A stretch of DNA of 64,000 nt, taken from NCBI GenBank assembly GCA_965230215.1, contig CBDDKN010000001.1, forward strand, positions 2,294,001 through 2,358,000, read 5' to 3'. Below, piece by piece: positions 7,564 to 18,040 of this stretch. The translations under genes and the position numbers were made by a program. The stretch is from RFSX01 sp965230215 (GTDB lineage: Bacteria > Bacteroidota > Bacteroidia > Chitinophagales > Saprospiraceae). Under the pieces are notes generated by a model, which did not search any database, had not been told where the DNA came from, and worked only from the letters and a program-made list of their open reading frames with translations. The stretch's first letter is position 1. Each line of letters opens with the position of its first letter.

Positions 7564-10500
7564 TTATCTCGGCGTATTATTATAATACACACCTCCTGCA
7601 TCTTCAAATTGCTGAACCAATGCAGGTACAACACTATCATATAAATCATTCAATTCCGCCTCCTGACTTTCATAGGCCTCTTGGGCCAGAGCCAACTGTT
7701 CACGTTGACTTCCGGTGATATTGACCTGAGCCGAAGAAGAAGCGTAAGAAGCAAATCCCAGTCTGCTCGATGCTGTGTTCTTTGCTCCAAATCCACCGAT
7801 CAATACCTTGGCAACAGCATTGATTCTATCCTGAGCTGAATTCATTTCTTCAAGCATGAAATCTGCCTCAACTGGCATTCCTGAAATTAAATTCTTAACG
7901 CTCTTTATCTTATTATTCATCTCAGTAATTTTATTACGTGATGCAGACAACTGATTCCTAAGATCCATTACATCTTGCATAAACTGGAACTTATCATCAT
8001 AGTCAGGACTGCCCAATGCGTTTTCCAGCGTGAAGACTTTGAATGCAACCGGCTCAACCAATCGTACAACTTCCGCATTATGGATTTTATCAAGAGCTAC
8101 ACTATAATTGCCCGGTGGGACTTTAGGTCCGTAAGCAGAGGCATATGATAAATTCCACTCAAGCACATTATAACCTGTATTTAACTTGGAACTTATCTTT
8201 CTGACGATATTGTTATCCTCATCATAGATTGTAAATAAGAGGCTTGGTTTCTTCTCTTCTTTTTCAGCTTGCAATTCCTCTTCTGTTGGATAAGGATAAT
8301 CGCCTCCTTCCTTAAGGGCTTTCTTCTGTGCTTTAACCCTCTTGGATTTCAAACTCTCGTATCCTTCTTTGACATAATATCGAAACCTGGCAGAAGGATC
8401 TGGGTTTTTAGCTCTGAAATATACCTCACCCTGATAGCTAAGATTTCTGGAAGGTACGTACATGTAAGCATCTTCTATCACAAAAATATTCGCTTCCTTC
8501 TCTGTCAGTGATTCGCTTAATTGACGTAAAGGTGTATAATCTTCTAACACATAGAATCCGCGTCCAAAAGTAGCTACTATAAGGTCATTGTCTCTTCTTT
8601 GAATTGTTAGATCCTTTACCTGAACAGTAGGAAGTCCCTTCTTAAGTTGTACCCAGTTATCACCTCCATCGATCGTTGTCCAAACGCCCCATTCTGTTCC
8701 TATGAAAAGCATGTCAGGATTAACATGATCCTCCTGAATGGCATAAATGGTACCAGAAGGAAGGTTGGACGCAATGGATGTCCAGGTTTTACCCTTATCT
8801 GTACTCTTAATAATATAAGGCGTAAAATCACTGCTGTTCTTACGGCCATCAAAGCAGGCATATACAGTATTTGTATCGTGCATAGATGGTAGTATATAAT
8901 TTACAAAAGTTGTATCCGGCACACCTGTAAAGTGCTCATATCTGGTCCAATCCTGACCATCATTCTCTGTGATCCAGATAAGTCCATCATCCGTACCTGC
9001 GTAAATCATGCCCTGCTGCAAAGGCGATTCAGCCAATGCGAAAATATTACCAAACTTAGATGTTGAAAGGTTCTTTGCAACCGCCTCAGGAGGCCACATC
9101 TTACCCATCATTTTCAGACTATTCTGATCTATCTGGCGTGTCAAATCTTCACTGATCTTTTTCCATGAGTCTCCCCTATCTGTAGATTTGAATACATAAT
9201 TACCCGCTACATACAGAGTCTTAGAATCAAATGAACTGATAAAGTATGGTGTATTCCAATTCCATCTGAATTCTTCATCTTCTGTAGGTTGAGGCTGGAT
9301 AAAAACACTGTTGTTGGTTGTGCGGTCATATCTACTCAACCCGCAATATTGATATTCACAATATGAAATATCAGGATTGTCAGGATCGGGAATCGACAGA
9401 TAGCCATCACCACCTAAGGTATGTGTCCAGTCAGCATTAACTATATAACGCTTATGTGTACGTGATGGGCCCATCCAGGATCCATTGTCCTGAGTACCTC
9501 CGTATACATTATAAAACGGATAGTCATTGTCTGTTCTAACGTGATAATATTGTGTTATTGGAAGATTACTCTTAAACTGCCAGGTTCGGCCGCGATCATA
9601 TGTTTCGTAAAGTCCACCATCACAACCTGCTATATAATGGCGTGTGTCTGTTGGATCGATCCAAATAGCATGATTATCAACATGCTTATTCTTCCCTTCG
9701 ATGTTTTGCCATGTCTTACCACCATCATCCGAAAGTGCATTACGTGTATCCATAAGAATTACAACATCCTGATCCAAAGGATCTGCATAAACCTCATTAT
9801 AATATTGCGGACTAGAAGTTCCTTTATCACTGCGCTTTTCCCAGCTTTCACCCATATCGGTTGAACGGTAGAAACCACTCTTGCTTTGTGGCAATTCAAT
9901 TACAGCATAGAGGATATCCGGATTGGCAGGAGATAAAGCGATGCCTATTCGTCCTACATCACCTCCAGGAAGGCCCTTTTTAAGTTTTGTCCAATTCGCA
10001 CCTGCATCTTCTGACTTATAAATGGCTGATTCTGGTCCCCCATTAATCTTAGAAAATACACGTCTTTCTCTCTGGTGAGCCACAGCGTATAACACATCTG
10101 GATTTCGCGGATCCATTTCCATATCCGAAAAACCAGTATTGTCGCTTACATGGAGAATTCTCTCCCAGTTTTTACCTCCGTCAGTTGTCTTGTAAAGACC
10201 TCTTTCACCTCCCGGTCCCCAGGCTTGACCTTGAGCGGCCACATAAACAACATTGCTGTTACGCGGATCAATCATGATCTTCCCGATCTGACGGCTTGTT
10301 TCAAGACCCATGTTGGTGAATGATTTTCCACCATCCGTACTTTTATACACACCATCGCCATAAGCAAGATTTCTTTGCGAATTATTCTCTCCAGTACCTA
10401 CCCAGAGCACATTGGAATTGTTGGGATCCAATGCCAGACAACCAATTGAAAAAACGGATTGGCTATCAAAAATTGGTTTGAATGTGGTACCATGGTTCTC

Positions 10501-10785
10501 TGTTTTCCAAAGACCACCCGATGCCACACCTACATAATATTCTGAGGTATTATCCGGGTTGACTGCTATATCAGAAATTCTTCCAGAGTAGGCAGCTGGA
10601 CCAATACTTCTAAATCCCAGCATTTTGACCATAGATTTATCCAGGGCCCATGCCTTGACAGTATCCTCTTCTACTTCCTTATTTTTCTTTTTTCTTTTTT
10701 GAGCATTCAGCTCCATACTTGATACCAGTACCATTAGACATACAAGCATCAATGTTGAAATACGATTCAATTTGATTAAGATCAT
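7564..10785 (-). CDS. Large secreted BNR/sortilin-like (VPS10-type) beta-propeller protein
   Basis: 1073 residues with a signal peptide (about 1-28, ending LNAQ) and a short Lys-rich linker. About residues 50-760 contain many BNR/Asp-box units (for example STDGGKSFT, TTDGGKNWE, SEDAGANWT, STDMGESWE, STDKGKTWT, TIDGGDNWV), consistent with one or two multi-bladed propellers of the sortilin/glycosyl-hydrolase-like class common in Bacteroidota. The C-terminal about 300 residues contain a beta-sandwich-like part and a predicted helical segment (LRNQLSASRNKITEMNNKI). No sialidase Arg triad or clear catalytic residues can be assigned, so a hydrolase label would be over-reading. No T9SS tail is visible. 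Confidence 0.85.
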   Translation of the reverse strand: MILIKLNRISTLMLVCLMVLVSSMELNAQKRKKKNKEVEEDTVKAWALDKSMVKMLGFRSIGPAAYSGRISDIAVNPDNTSEYYVGVASGGLWKTENHGTTFKPIFDSQSVFSIGCLALDPNNSNVLWVGTGENNSQRNLAYGDGVYKSTDGGKSFTNMGLETSRQIGKIMIDPRNSNVVYVAAQGQAWGPGGERGLYKTTDGGKNWERILHVSDNTGFSDMEMDPRNPDVLYAVAHQRERRVFSKINGGPESAIYKSEDAGANWTKLKKGLPGGDVGRIGIALSPANPDILYAVIELPQSKSGFYRSTDMGESWEKRSDKGTSSPQYYNEVYADPLDQDVVILMDTRNALSDDGGKTWQNIEGKNKHVDNHAIWIDPTDTRHYIAGCDGGLYETYDRGRTWQFKSNLPITQYYHVRTDNDYPFYNVYGGTQDNGSWMGPSRTHKRYIVNADWTHTLGGDGYLSIPDPDNPDISYCEYQYCGLSRYDRTTNNSVFIQPQPTEDEEFRWNWNTPYFISSFDSKTLYVAGNYVFKSTDRGDSWKKISEDLTRQIDQNSLKMMGKMWPPEAVAKNLSTSKFGNIFALAESPLQQGMIYAGTDDGLIWITENDGQDWTRYEHFTGVPDTTFVNYILPSMHDTNTVYACFDGRKNSSDFTPYIIKSTDKGKTWTSIASNLPSGTIYAIQEDHVNPDMLFIGTEWGVWTTIDGGDNWVQLKKGLPTVQVKDLTIQRRDNDLIVATFGRGFYVLEDYTPLRQLSESLTEKEANIFVIEDAYMYVPSRNLSYQGEVYFRAKNPDPSARFRYYVKEGYESLKSKRVKAQKKALKEGGDYPYPTEEELQAEKEEKKPSLLFTIYDEDNNIVRKISSKLNTGYNVLEWNLSYASAYGPKVPPGNYSVALDKIHNAEVVRLVEPVAFKVFTLENALGSPDYDDKFQFMQDVMDLRNQLSASRNKITEMNNKIKSVKNLISGMPVEADFMLEEMNSAQDRINAVAKVLIGGFGAKNTASSRLGFASYASSSAQVNITGSQREQLALAQEAYESQEAELNDLYDSVVPALVQQFEDAGGVYYNNTPR

Positions 10786-10996
10786 TGTATTATAGCTTAG
10801 TTAATAATATCCCTTAGGTTTAGCGGGCTAAATATAGTTAATGTCATTCAGCTCTTTGACCTGAAAAATTTACTCTGGCGCTATTTTTATTGATAAAATG
10901 GCTCGATTAGCATAGATTTTACTTCATTTGGTCTATAGTACCAAACAAAAAGTGTCTAAACCTGCGTCTATTATGTGGATCGCCAATATAAACAAG

Positions 10997-11773
10997 ATGA
11001 AAAACAAGATTCTATTCATAACAGCATTGCTTATTTCAATAGCAGGGACCAATGCCCAGGAAACTTATTCTGACAGCTTAAATAATACGATGGTTGAAGC
11101 CAGGCCTAAAGCGCTTCATATTGGAGGAGCTACTGCATTTTTAGGTGGTGCGTCACTAGGTGTCATCGTGCACATTCTTGATGAATACCCTCGAAAAGGC
11201 TTGCCTTTCATATCAAGTACAATAGCTATCGCTCCAACATCTCTGGTTGCCATGGGACTTGGAGAGTTGTTTTCAAAGAGACCCAATAAGTTTACTGATT
11301 CTTTTAAAATCAATCTGGGTATGAGTTATTCATCTCCTGTATTCTCCGAATTTATTGAGGGTAACAAACACAGGGCCGGAGTCAACCTGGCTGTAATATC
11401 TCCAAGATTATCCAATTGGCGATACAAGCTAAGTTTTAGCAAGTATTTCTCTGAAGAGTTTGATTTTGAGGGGATAGAATCCTATCGTGGCTATACCAAT
11501 CTGTCATGGTGGGAAATGGATCTTGATCTTCAATACATCATAGATATAAATGATGGCTTTTTAATCTATCCTTTCCTTGGCACTCAATACAACAGTATTT
11601 ATTCTGATGATGGACATATCAATAGCGAGATACTCGCCAATTATGGTGTTGGGACCAATTACATGTTTATTAACCGCTTGGGCCTTTCATTTGAAATGAG
11701 ATACACACTGGATGTGGATGATAACCCTGGGAATATGATACTTAATCTTGGTGTCATCTATAACATCAAATAA
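10997..11773 (+). CDS. Predicted outer-membrane beta-barrel protein, unknown function
   Basis: The ATG at 10997 is chosen over an upstream start at 10928 because it places a normal signal peptide at the N-terminus (MKNKILFITALLISIAG...NAQ). The mature 235 residues begin with a Gly-rich hydrophobic stretch (GGATAFLGGASLGVIV) and continue as amphipathic strands with Tyr/Trp-rich turns (GYTNLSWWEMDLDLQYI), ending in an aliphatic/aromatic strand (LGVIYNIK). No family recognised. It stands alone between the divergent BNR gene and the glycosyltransferase module. Confidence 0.65.
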   Translation: MKNKILFITALLISIAGTNAQETYSDSLNNTMVEARPKALHIGGATAFLGGASLGVIVHILDEYPRKGLPFISSTIAIAPTSLVAMGLGELFSKRPNKFTDSFKINLGMSYSSPVFSEFIEGNKHRAGVNLAVISPRLSNWRYKLSFSKYFSEEFDFEGIESYRGYTNLSWWEMDLDLQYIIDINDGFLIYPFLGTQYNSIYSDDGHINSEILANYGVGTNYMFINRLGLSFEMRYTLDVDDNPGNMILNLGVIYNIK

Positions 11774-11924
11774 AGGATTATTGACTTCTATTAGCTCCTC
11801 ATACTTATGCCTATGAAAATATGGGGTATCAACGCCTAAAAATCCGTCTCAAAAAGCCTGATTGATACGCAGTACTGCATTTTCTGGTCTAATTTGAAAA
11901 GCATGATTCAATAAAATCAGCTTT

Positions 11925-13094
11925 ATGAAAAAGATGAAAGTGGCCTTTTTTGCAGATACCCTTAAGGAAAATATTGATGGCGCAGTACGAACCATGTATC
12001 AGATCATCAATAGAATTCCCAAGGATGAATTTGAATTCCTCTTTATAGTAGGTGAAAAACCAGAAGCCGAGCTTCCATTTAAATGTATTGAGGTTCCAAC
12101 ACTAACAATACCTTTTAACCCGGACTATAAGATCGCTATAAATACTTTCACTCAATCCCGATTAGAAAAATCTCTTGAAGGATTTGCTCCAGACATTATT
12201 CATATTGCAAGTCCATCAATATTGGGTCGCTTTGCAGTGAATTATGCTGAAAAACATAGCATCCCGGCCGTTACAATATATCATACACATTTCATATCCT
12301 ATATTGATTATTATTTTAGAAAACTGCCATTCATTATCGAACCATCCAGGAAGTTTGTCATATCCCATATGCAAAACTTCTACAATCGCTGTCATGCTAT
12401 TTATGTACCCAGCAATATGATTATAAATGAGTTGGCTGATCTAGGAATCCTAAGGTCTAAGATGAAGCTATGGCAAAGAGGGCTTGATAACACTGTCTTT
12501 AATGCAAAAAAGAAGCAGGCCAATTACTGGGATGATACAATACCTAAGAACAAATTCAAATTGCTGTTTGCAAGTCGATTGGTTTGGGAAAAAAATCTCA
12601 GCACACTCATTGATATTTATGATCAATCGAAGCGGCTGGATCTGCCTTATCAATTTATTATTGCGGGCGATGGGTATGCGAGAGCTGAACTGCAACAAAG
12701 CATGCCTGAAGCCATTTTCATGGGAGAATTGAGTCAGGACAAGCTAAGTGAAGTATATGCAAATAGTGATGTATTCGTTTTCCCTTCTGTTTCAGAAACA
12801 TACGGTAATGTGGTGGTTGAAGCGATGGCCACTGGATTGGCATGTGTGATTGCAGAAGGATGTGGAACTGCTGATTTCATTAAACACAATCACTCCGGAC
12901 TCGTATGTCCCGCATTTGACGCCTTGGCATACATAGAAGCTATTGAAGAGCTCAGGTATAATATTCAACTCAGAAAGAGATTGACATATAATGCCGAACT
13001 GTACGCTCGAGGCATGTCCTGGGATACCCTGGTCGATTCTTATTTCAAAGACTTACTACAATTCAAAAACAAAAAGTTGAGCAAAAGTGCATAA
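11925..13094 (+). CDS. Family 4 glycosyltransferase (GT-B fold)
   Basis: 389 residues. The N-terminal half begins with a Rossmann strand and a Gly-Ala loop (VAFFADTLKENIDGAVRTM); the C-terminal half has the nucleotide-sugar site pattern FASRLVWEKNLSTLID, then GDGYARAEL, then the GT4 EX7E-type element SVSETYGNVVVEAMATGLACV. It resembles Bacteroidota mannosyl- or glucosyltransferases related to SQD2/MgtA that act on lipid acceptors; donor and acceptor are not determinable here. Its last codons overlap the GTG start of the flippase-like gene by 8 bases, so the two are translationally coupled. Confidence 0.9.
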   Translation: MKKMKVAFFADTLKENIDGAVRTMYQIINRIPKDEFEFLFIVGEKPEAELPFKCIEVPTLTIPFNPDYKIAINTFTQSRLEKSLEGFAPDIIHIASPSILGRFAVNYAEKHSIPAVTIYHTHFISYIDYYFRKLPFIIEPSRKFVISHMQNFYNRCHAIYVPSNMIINELADLGILRSKMKLWQRGLDNTVFNAKKKQANYWDDTIPKNKFKLLFASRLVWEKNLSTLIDIYDQSKRLDLPYQFIIAGDGYARAELQQSMPEAIFMGELSQDKLSEVYANSDVFVFPSVSETYGNVVVEAMATGLACVIAEGCGTADFIKHNHSGLVCPAFDALAYIEAIEELRYNIQLRKRLTYNAELYARGMSWDTLVDSYFKDLLQFKNKKLSKSA

Positions 13095-14076
13095 GCTTCT
13101 AAAATTTGGATTTATAGCCTTCATACTGATTTCTCTGGGCGTATTTATTGCACTCACAGATATATCAGAAGTATGGCTTCAAATGAAAGACATTTCTATT
13201 GGATTTGTCTGGATTCTTTTGGTCAGCTTCATGGCTTATCTCACTGGCGCTATGGCTTGGAAGTATTGCTTTAGAAATGAAAAAATCCCATTGCTAAAGC
13301 TACTATATACCAGGACTGTTGGTGAGCTCATCACCCTTTTCAATCCGTCTAATATTATCGCGGGAGAAGCCTTCAAACATCACAGTCTCAAGTCGGATAT
13401 AAAAGATAAATCTGAACTTCTTGATTCCATCCTGATCTCACGAATCGTTATGATTATCTCGCAATTGAGTCTGTTGTATATATGCACCCTTATTCTTCTA
13501 TGCACTTTTCTGGGCTATTTCATAGCCACAATATTCCTGGTAGCCACTCTAGCTATCGGCTTGTTGACTGGATATATACTGTCAAAAGTAAACAGTGCAT
13601 GGCTCATTAAGTCTTACTTGTTTAGACATCAGAAAATACAATCCTTAATCATCAAGCTCAAAGAAATCCGTTATCGGCTCATCAAACAATTCACAGAAAA
13701 CCCAGCTGCTATTAGCAAGGCCTTCCTGTGGTCTACTGTCCATTGGCTTCTTGGCGCACTTGAGATATATGTGATACTTATTCTTCTTCATCATGCTGTC
13801 AGTTTCCTTAATTGCATAACTGTGGATATGGGTGTCGTCTTCTTGAAAAGCCTGGGAGGTATGGTACCAGGGCAATTGGGTATAGAAGAGTTCTCAAACA
13901 AATTAATGCTTGAACTTATCGGACTTACACAAGCTGGATTGTGGTTGTCGGTATCATTAATACGCAGGGCCAAACAATTGTTCTGGATAGCCATCGCTGG
14001 ACTTGCTTATTTCTTAACAAACATTTCTTCGAACAATAAAAGAATACGATATGGCAAAACTGTTTGTAACACATAA
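13087..14076 (+). CDS. UPF0104 / lysylphosphatidylglycerol-synthase-type integral membrane protein
   Basis: 329 residues, GTG start overlapping the upstream GT4 by 8 bases. About eight hydrophobic segments with the conserved family element LFNPSNIIAGEAFKHHSL at about 80-97 and FLKSLGGMVPGQLGIEEF at about 255-272. This family (DUF2029-unrelated, COG0392) includes the flippase half of MprF and many proteins next to glycosyltransferases, where a lipid-flipping or lipid-export role is assumed but unproven. Lying between two GT4 genes suggests it moves or supports synthesis of a glycolipid. The 3' end overlaps the next gene by 26 bases. Confidence 0.8.
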   Translation: MHKLLKFGFIAFILISLGVFIALTDISEVWLQMKDISIGFVWILLVSFMAYLTGAMAWKYCFRNEKIPLLKLLYTRTVGELITLFNPSNIIAGEAFKHHSLKSDIKDKSELLDSILISRIVMIISQLSLLYICTLILLCTFLGYFIATIFLVATLAIGLLTGYILSKVNSAWLIKSYLFRHQKIQSLIIKLKEIRYRLIKQFTENPAAISKAFLWSTVHWLLGALEIYVILILLHHAVSFLNCITVDMGVVFLKSLGGMVPGQLGIEEFSNKLMLELIGLTQAGLWLSVSLIRRAKQLFWIAIAGLAYFLTNISSNNKRIRYGKTVCNT

Positions 14077-15266
14077 ATTTCCTCCATCCATTGGAGGCAT
14101 GCAAAAGCAAAGCTATGAGCTCGTTAATGGCATGGTAAAAAGAACAAAGACTTATGTTCTGGCTCATAGTCCGTCAGAATCTAAATTTTGGTTCTTCCTA
14201 AGATTGCGCGCACGGGTAATTAAATTACTCATTGGAACATCCAGAGATAAATACAATACACTGTAATGATGGCGTTATGGCCGCATATGTCGCCCTGTTT
14301 TTATGGAACCGTCATCTAAAATATACCTGTACTTTTCATGGTCTCGACCTTGTCTATCCCAATAAAATCTATCAGAATAACATACTTGAAAGGATTAAAA
14401 AATTCGATGCTGTATTCTGCGTTAGTGACTATACCAAGCAACAGTGTATAGACAGAGGGTTCAATGAAAAAAATCTACATGTTGTTCCAAATGGCGTTGA
14501 TTTCGATATAGCCAATTCTTCAAAGCAGGAAAACTTCAAATCAGTACTTGAAAACAAATTAGGTACCCCACTCTTGAATAAAAAGATCATCGTGTCTATT
14601 GGAAGAGCTGTCAAGCGAAAAGGCTTCGCTTGGTTTGCAAAAAATATATTACCCAATCTTGATAAGAATACAATCTACATTATTGCTGGTCCTATTGATT
14701 CAAAGTTCAGCCTCATGTCAATTTTACTTAATATCCTTCCCCGGTCAATGGCGAAGAGCTTAAAGCTCTTCACAGGTTATGCCTCTGACAGTGAAGAAAT
14801 AAAAAACATGTCTTCAGATACCCAAACAAATATGTTCCATCTGGATGGCCTCAAATTCGAAGAGATAATTCAATTGTATAAGCATGCTGATCTAATGGTT
14901 ATGCCGAATATTAAAGTGAAAGGCGATATGGAAGGCTTTGGTTTGGTGGCCCTTGAAGCCAATCTGGCATCATGCCCCGTTGTTGTGTCCAATATCGAAG
15001 GAATCACCACCGCAGTTATCAATAACAGAAATGGGATATATGCGGAATCAGAAAATGCAAACTCGTGGATAAGCATCGTCAAAAATCTATTGGAAGATGT
15101 ACAAAAAAGAAACAATTTGGCAAGACAGGCCAAACAATATGTATTGGAGAATTATAGTTGGGATAGGATGACAGAAGATTATTATGCTGTTCTTAGTAAT
15201 TTGGTGTTTGAGGAACAGATCATTCCAAATGAACTCAATGCGTCTACTAAGCATATATTGGCCTAA
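14051..15266 (+). pseudogene. Family 4 glycosyltransferase interrupted by a +1 frameshift near 14234
   Basis: The N-terminal part (MAKLFVTHKFPPSIGGMQKQ, the donor-loop start of a GT4) is read from 14051 and stops at 14266. The remainder (INTIHCNDGVMAAYVA onward, with VPNGVDFD, SIGRAVKRKGF, MEGFGLVALEA) is read in the next frame, open from 14220 to 15266. Removing one G from the GG at 14234-14235 gives the smooth junction KLLIEHPEINTIHC and a full-length protein of about 404 residues. All other conserved GT4 parts are present, so either the frameshift is very recent or it is a sequence error. It belongs to the same operon as the preceding flippase and GT4 genes. Confidence 0.8.
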
Positions 15267-15284
15267 ATCGAAAGATTCAATTTA

Positions 15285-16382
15285 ATGGAATACCTATTTA
15301 TTCTGGCAGGAGGTTTTGCATTGCTATTCAGTTTTATCCTATTCTTCAACAAGGGTAAGAAGCTTCAACACTGGATATTTGGTGTTCTATCCTTGCTCGT
15401 TGCCGTAAGTAGTTATTATGTATTTCTGTTGTACAAAAAAGATGGACTTTATTACGAACCATATTTCAGTGAGATCAATTATGCCATTCCATTATTGTAT
15501 GGCGTATTGCTTTGGTTTTATACCCGGTCATTAATCAACGAACGCTTGCGAATGAAATGGATGGATCTCTTGCACTTCTTTCCTTTCGTTTTCTTCCTGG
15601 GGTTTTTATGTTACCCATTATTCCTTGGAATTCCTTCAAATGCACCGGATAATCTGGGATATCCTTTAATTAAATTGATTATCAATCCTGTCTATATTTT
15701 CCTGATCCTATACACACTTAAGGCCCATAGAAAATCACTTTTGGACCAATATTCCTATATAGATCATATGCACCACTACTGGTTAAGCTGGATTGCATAC
15801 GGTGCATTGATGTTGTGGATTGTCGCATGCATTGGCAATGTTTATAACCTTATCCATCGTGCGGAAACCAATTTACTTGGTGATTACTTTCTTACCTCCT
15901 TTCTGGCTATTTTCCTTTTTATCCTGGCCTACGTCGGTTTCAACAGAACGCAGATTTTTCATTCAGATGCACATCAGTTTTCAAAAGATGAAAACAAGCT
16001 TAATGATGATACACAGGACAAAGCCGATGATGAAGAGGAGATGCAGATCTTCGAAACCATACAGGATCAGATGAATAGCAAACAGCCCTATCTGGATCCC
16101 AAATTAAGTTTGAATAAATTGGCGCAAGTTCTTGAAGTGCCTTCTACCAAATTATCTTACCTCATCAACAAGTATGCTGATCAGAACTTCTATGAATTCG
16201 TCAACAGCTACAGGATAAATGAGGTAAAGACGCGCCTTGCTGATAAAGAATATGCCAATTATAGTATTCTTGGAATTGCTGAAGAAAGTGGATTCAACTC
16301 AAAAGCAAGTTTCAATCGGATATTCAAGAACCATCTTGGAATGACGCCTTCGGAATACCTCAAGCAGCATAAACTCAGCTAG
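15285..16382 (+). CDS. Membrane-anchored AraC-family transcriptional regulator
   Basis: 365 residues. Residues about 1-225 hold seven hydrophobic segments; an acidic linker (DDTQDKADDEEEM, about 240-255) leads to a C-terminal AraC HTH_18 domain (about 265-365) with two helix-turn-helix motifs (LSLNKLAQVLEVPSTKLSYLI and ILGIAEESGFNSKASFNRIF) and the family end MTPSEYLK. This 7TM-AraC architecture is frequent in Bacteroidota and suggests sensing at the membrane. It starts 18 bases after the frameshifted GT4, so it may be co-transcribed with the glycosyltransferase genes; its targets are unknown. Confidence 0.88.
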   Translation: MEYLFILAGGFALLFSFILFFNKGKKLQHWIFGVLSLLVAVSSYYVFLLYKKDGLYYEPYFSEINYAIPLLYGVLLWFYTRSLINERLRMKWMDLLHFFPFVFFLGFLCYPLFLGIPSNAPDNLGYPLIKLIINPVYIFLILYTLKAHRKSLLDQYSYIDHMHHYWLSWIAYGALMLWIVACIGNVYNLIHRAETNLLGDYFLTSFLAIFLFILAYVGFNRTQIFHSDAHQFSKDENKLNDDTQDKADDEEEMQIFETIQDQMNSKQPYLDPKLSLNKLAQVLEVPSTKLSYLINKYADQNFYEFVNSYRINEVKTRLADKEYANYSILGIAEESGFNSKASFNRIFKNHLGMTPSEYLKQHKLS

Positions 16383-16570
16383 ATTGATTGCAGAAGGCCC
16401 AAAAGCCAGGCTTTACTATAGTAGCTCCCAGGCTTATTATCTGCTTAGAGCCCTCTAGGTGATTTGTAGTGACAAAGTAGTGTTGAAAATGTTTTTTGCT
16501 GATGTTTCTATGAAGAAGTCTCTAAACATTTTGCCGATGGTCATGTTCCAAATGGGTCAATATTAGACTT

Positions 16571-18040
16571 GTGCAAAAAAAGGCTATCATTATTGGATCG
16601 GGAATCGCAGGATTGGCCAGTGCATTGAGGTTGAGAAAAAAGAATTACGAAGTCTCAGTCTTTGAAGCCAACGCTTATCCGGGTGGAAAACTACATGAAA
16701 TCTCAAGTGATGGTTTCAGGTGGGATGCGGGTCCTTCACTTTTCACCATGCCATTTCTTGTAGATGAACTGTTTTCGCTCTTTGACAAAGATCCAAAAAG
16801 CTATTTCCGATATTCCCGCAAAGAAAATCTCTGCAACTATTTTTGGGATGACGGCACTTCATTTACCGCTCCAGCATCGAGAGAGGCTTTCATAAATAAG
16901 GCAGCTGAGACATTTAATGAAAAGGTTTCATCACTAGAAAAGTACATATCCAGATCGGAAGAAAAATACAATATCACATCGGGTGTATTTCTTGAAAGAT
17001 CCCTCCACAAAGTCGGCAACTACCTTAATATTGACACGGTGGGTTCACTGATCAAATCTTATAAACTGAATGTCTTCAGCAGCCTCAATAGCTACAACAA
17101 GCGTCAGTTTTCGAACCCTAAACTGATTCAGTTGTTTGATCGATTTGCCACTTATAACGGATCATCTCCATACAAGACACCTGGAATAATGTCTTTGATA
17201 CCCCATATGGAAATGTTCTATGGCTGTTATTTCCCAAAAGGAGGTATGCACCAGATCAACAAAAGCCTATATCAATTGGCTAAAGATGTAGGTATTAACT
17301 TCCATTTTTCAGAAAAGGTCCGTGAAATAAGATATTTCGAAGGAAAAGTGACCGGTGTAAAAACACCCAAAGGCATATACGATTCTGATCTTGTGATAAG
17401 CAATATGGATGTGCATGGTACCTTCAGGCATCTGTTACCGGAAGTAAAGGCGCCGGAAAAAATCTTGACTCAAGAGAGGTCAAGTTCAGCACTCATTTAC
17501 TACTGGGGAATCAACCGAGAGTTCCAAGAATTAGACCTGCACAATATCCTCTTTAGCAACGACTACAAAAGGGAATTCGATGGCCTTTTTGGGAATAGAG
17601 GTCTCACTGCTGACCCTTCGGTCTATATCAATATCAGTTCAAAAGAAGAAAAAACCGATGCGCCATCAGGATGTGAGAACTGGTTTGTCATGATCAATGT
17701 CCCAAGTAACTATGGACAAAACTGGCAATCACTGAAAAATGAAGCAAGAAAGAATATCATAAACAAAATCAACAAAACACTGAATGTGTCTATAGAGGAC
17801 CACATTGTTAAAGAAGATACTTTAGATCCGGTACTGATCGAAAAGAGAACTTCATCGTACAGGGGCTCACTCTATGGTACATCAAGCAATTCGAAATTCG
17901 CGGCTTTCCTCAGACACCCCAATTTTACAAGCCGACTTAAAGGTTTGTATTTCTGTGGGGGTTCTGTTCATCCGGGAGGAGGAATTCCTCTCTGTCTTTA
18001 TTCAGCAAAAATTGTAAGTGATTTAATTCAAGCCGCATGA
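16571..18040 (+). CDS. crtD: CrtI-family carotenoid desaturase, probably CrtD (hydroxycarotenoid 3,4-desaturase)
   Basis: 489 residues, GTG start. N-terminal FAD Rossmann motif IIGSGIAGLASALRL followed by VFEANAYPGGKL, and the C-terminal CrtI signature YFCGGSVHPGGGIPLCLYSAK. The protein belongs to the phytoene desaturase superfamily. The CrtD assignment rests on the 4-base ATGA overlap with a CruF-type hydratase, the pairing used to make 1'-hydroxy-3',4'-didehydro end groups of saproxanthin- and myxol-type carotenoids, and on the presence of a separate CrtI at 60556-62031. Substrate specificity within the family is inferred from context. Confidence 0.82.
   Translation: MQKKAIIIGSGIAGLASALRLRKKNYEVSVFEANAYPGGKLHEISSDGFRWDAGPSLFTMPFLVDELFSLFDKDPKSYFRYSRKENLCNYFWDDGTSFTAPASREAFINKAAETFNEKVSSLEKYISRSEEKYNITSGVFLERSLHKVGNYLNIDTVGSLIKSYKLNVFSSLNSYNKRQFSNPKLIQLFDRFATYNGSSPYKTPGIMSLIPHMEMFYGCYFPKGGMHQINKSLYQLAKDVGINFHFSEKVREIRYFEGKVTGVKTPKGIYDSDLVISNMDVHGTFRHLLPEVKAPEKILTQERSSSALIYYWGINREFQELDLHNILFSNDYKREFDGLFGNRGLTADPSVYINISSKEEKTDAPSGCENWFVMINVPSNYGQNWQSLKNEARKNIINKINKTLNVSIEDHIVKEDTLDPVLIEKRTSSYRGSLYGTSSNSKFAAFLRHPNFTSRLKGLYFCGGSVHPGGGIPLCLYSAKIVSDLIQAA

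Noticed and set aside
7564..10785. Sialidase or glycoside hydrolase assignment of the BNR protein
   Set aside because: Asp-boxes are structural; the catalytic Arg triad and Tyr/Glu pair of sialidases cannot be found.
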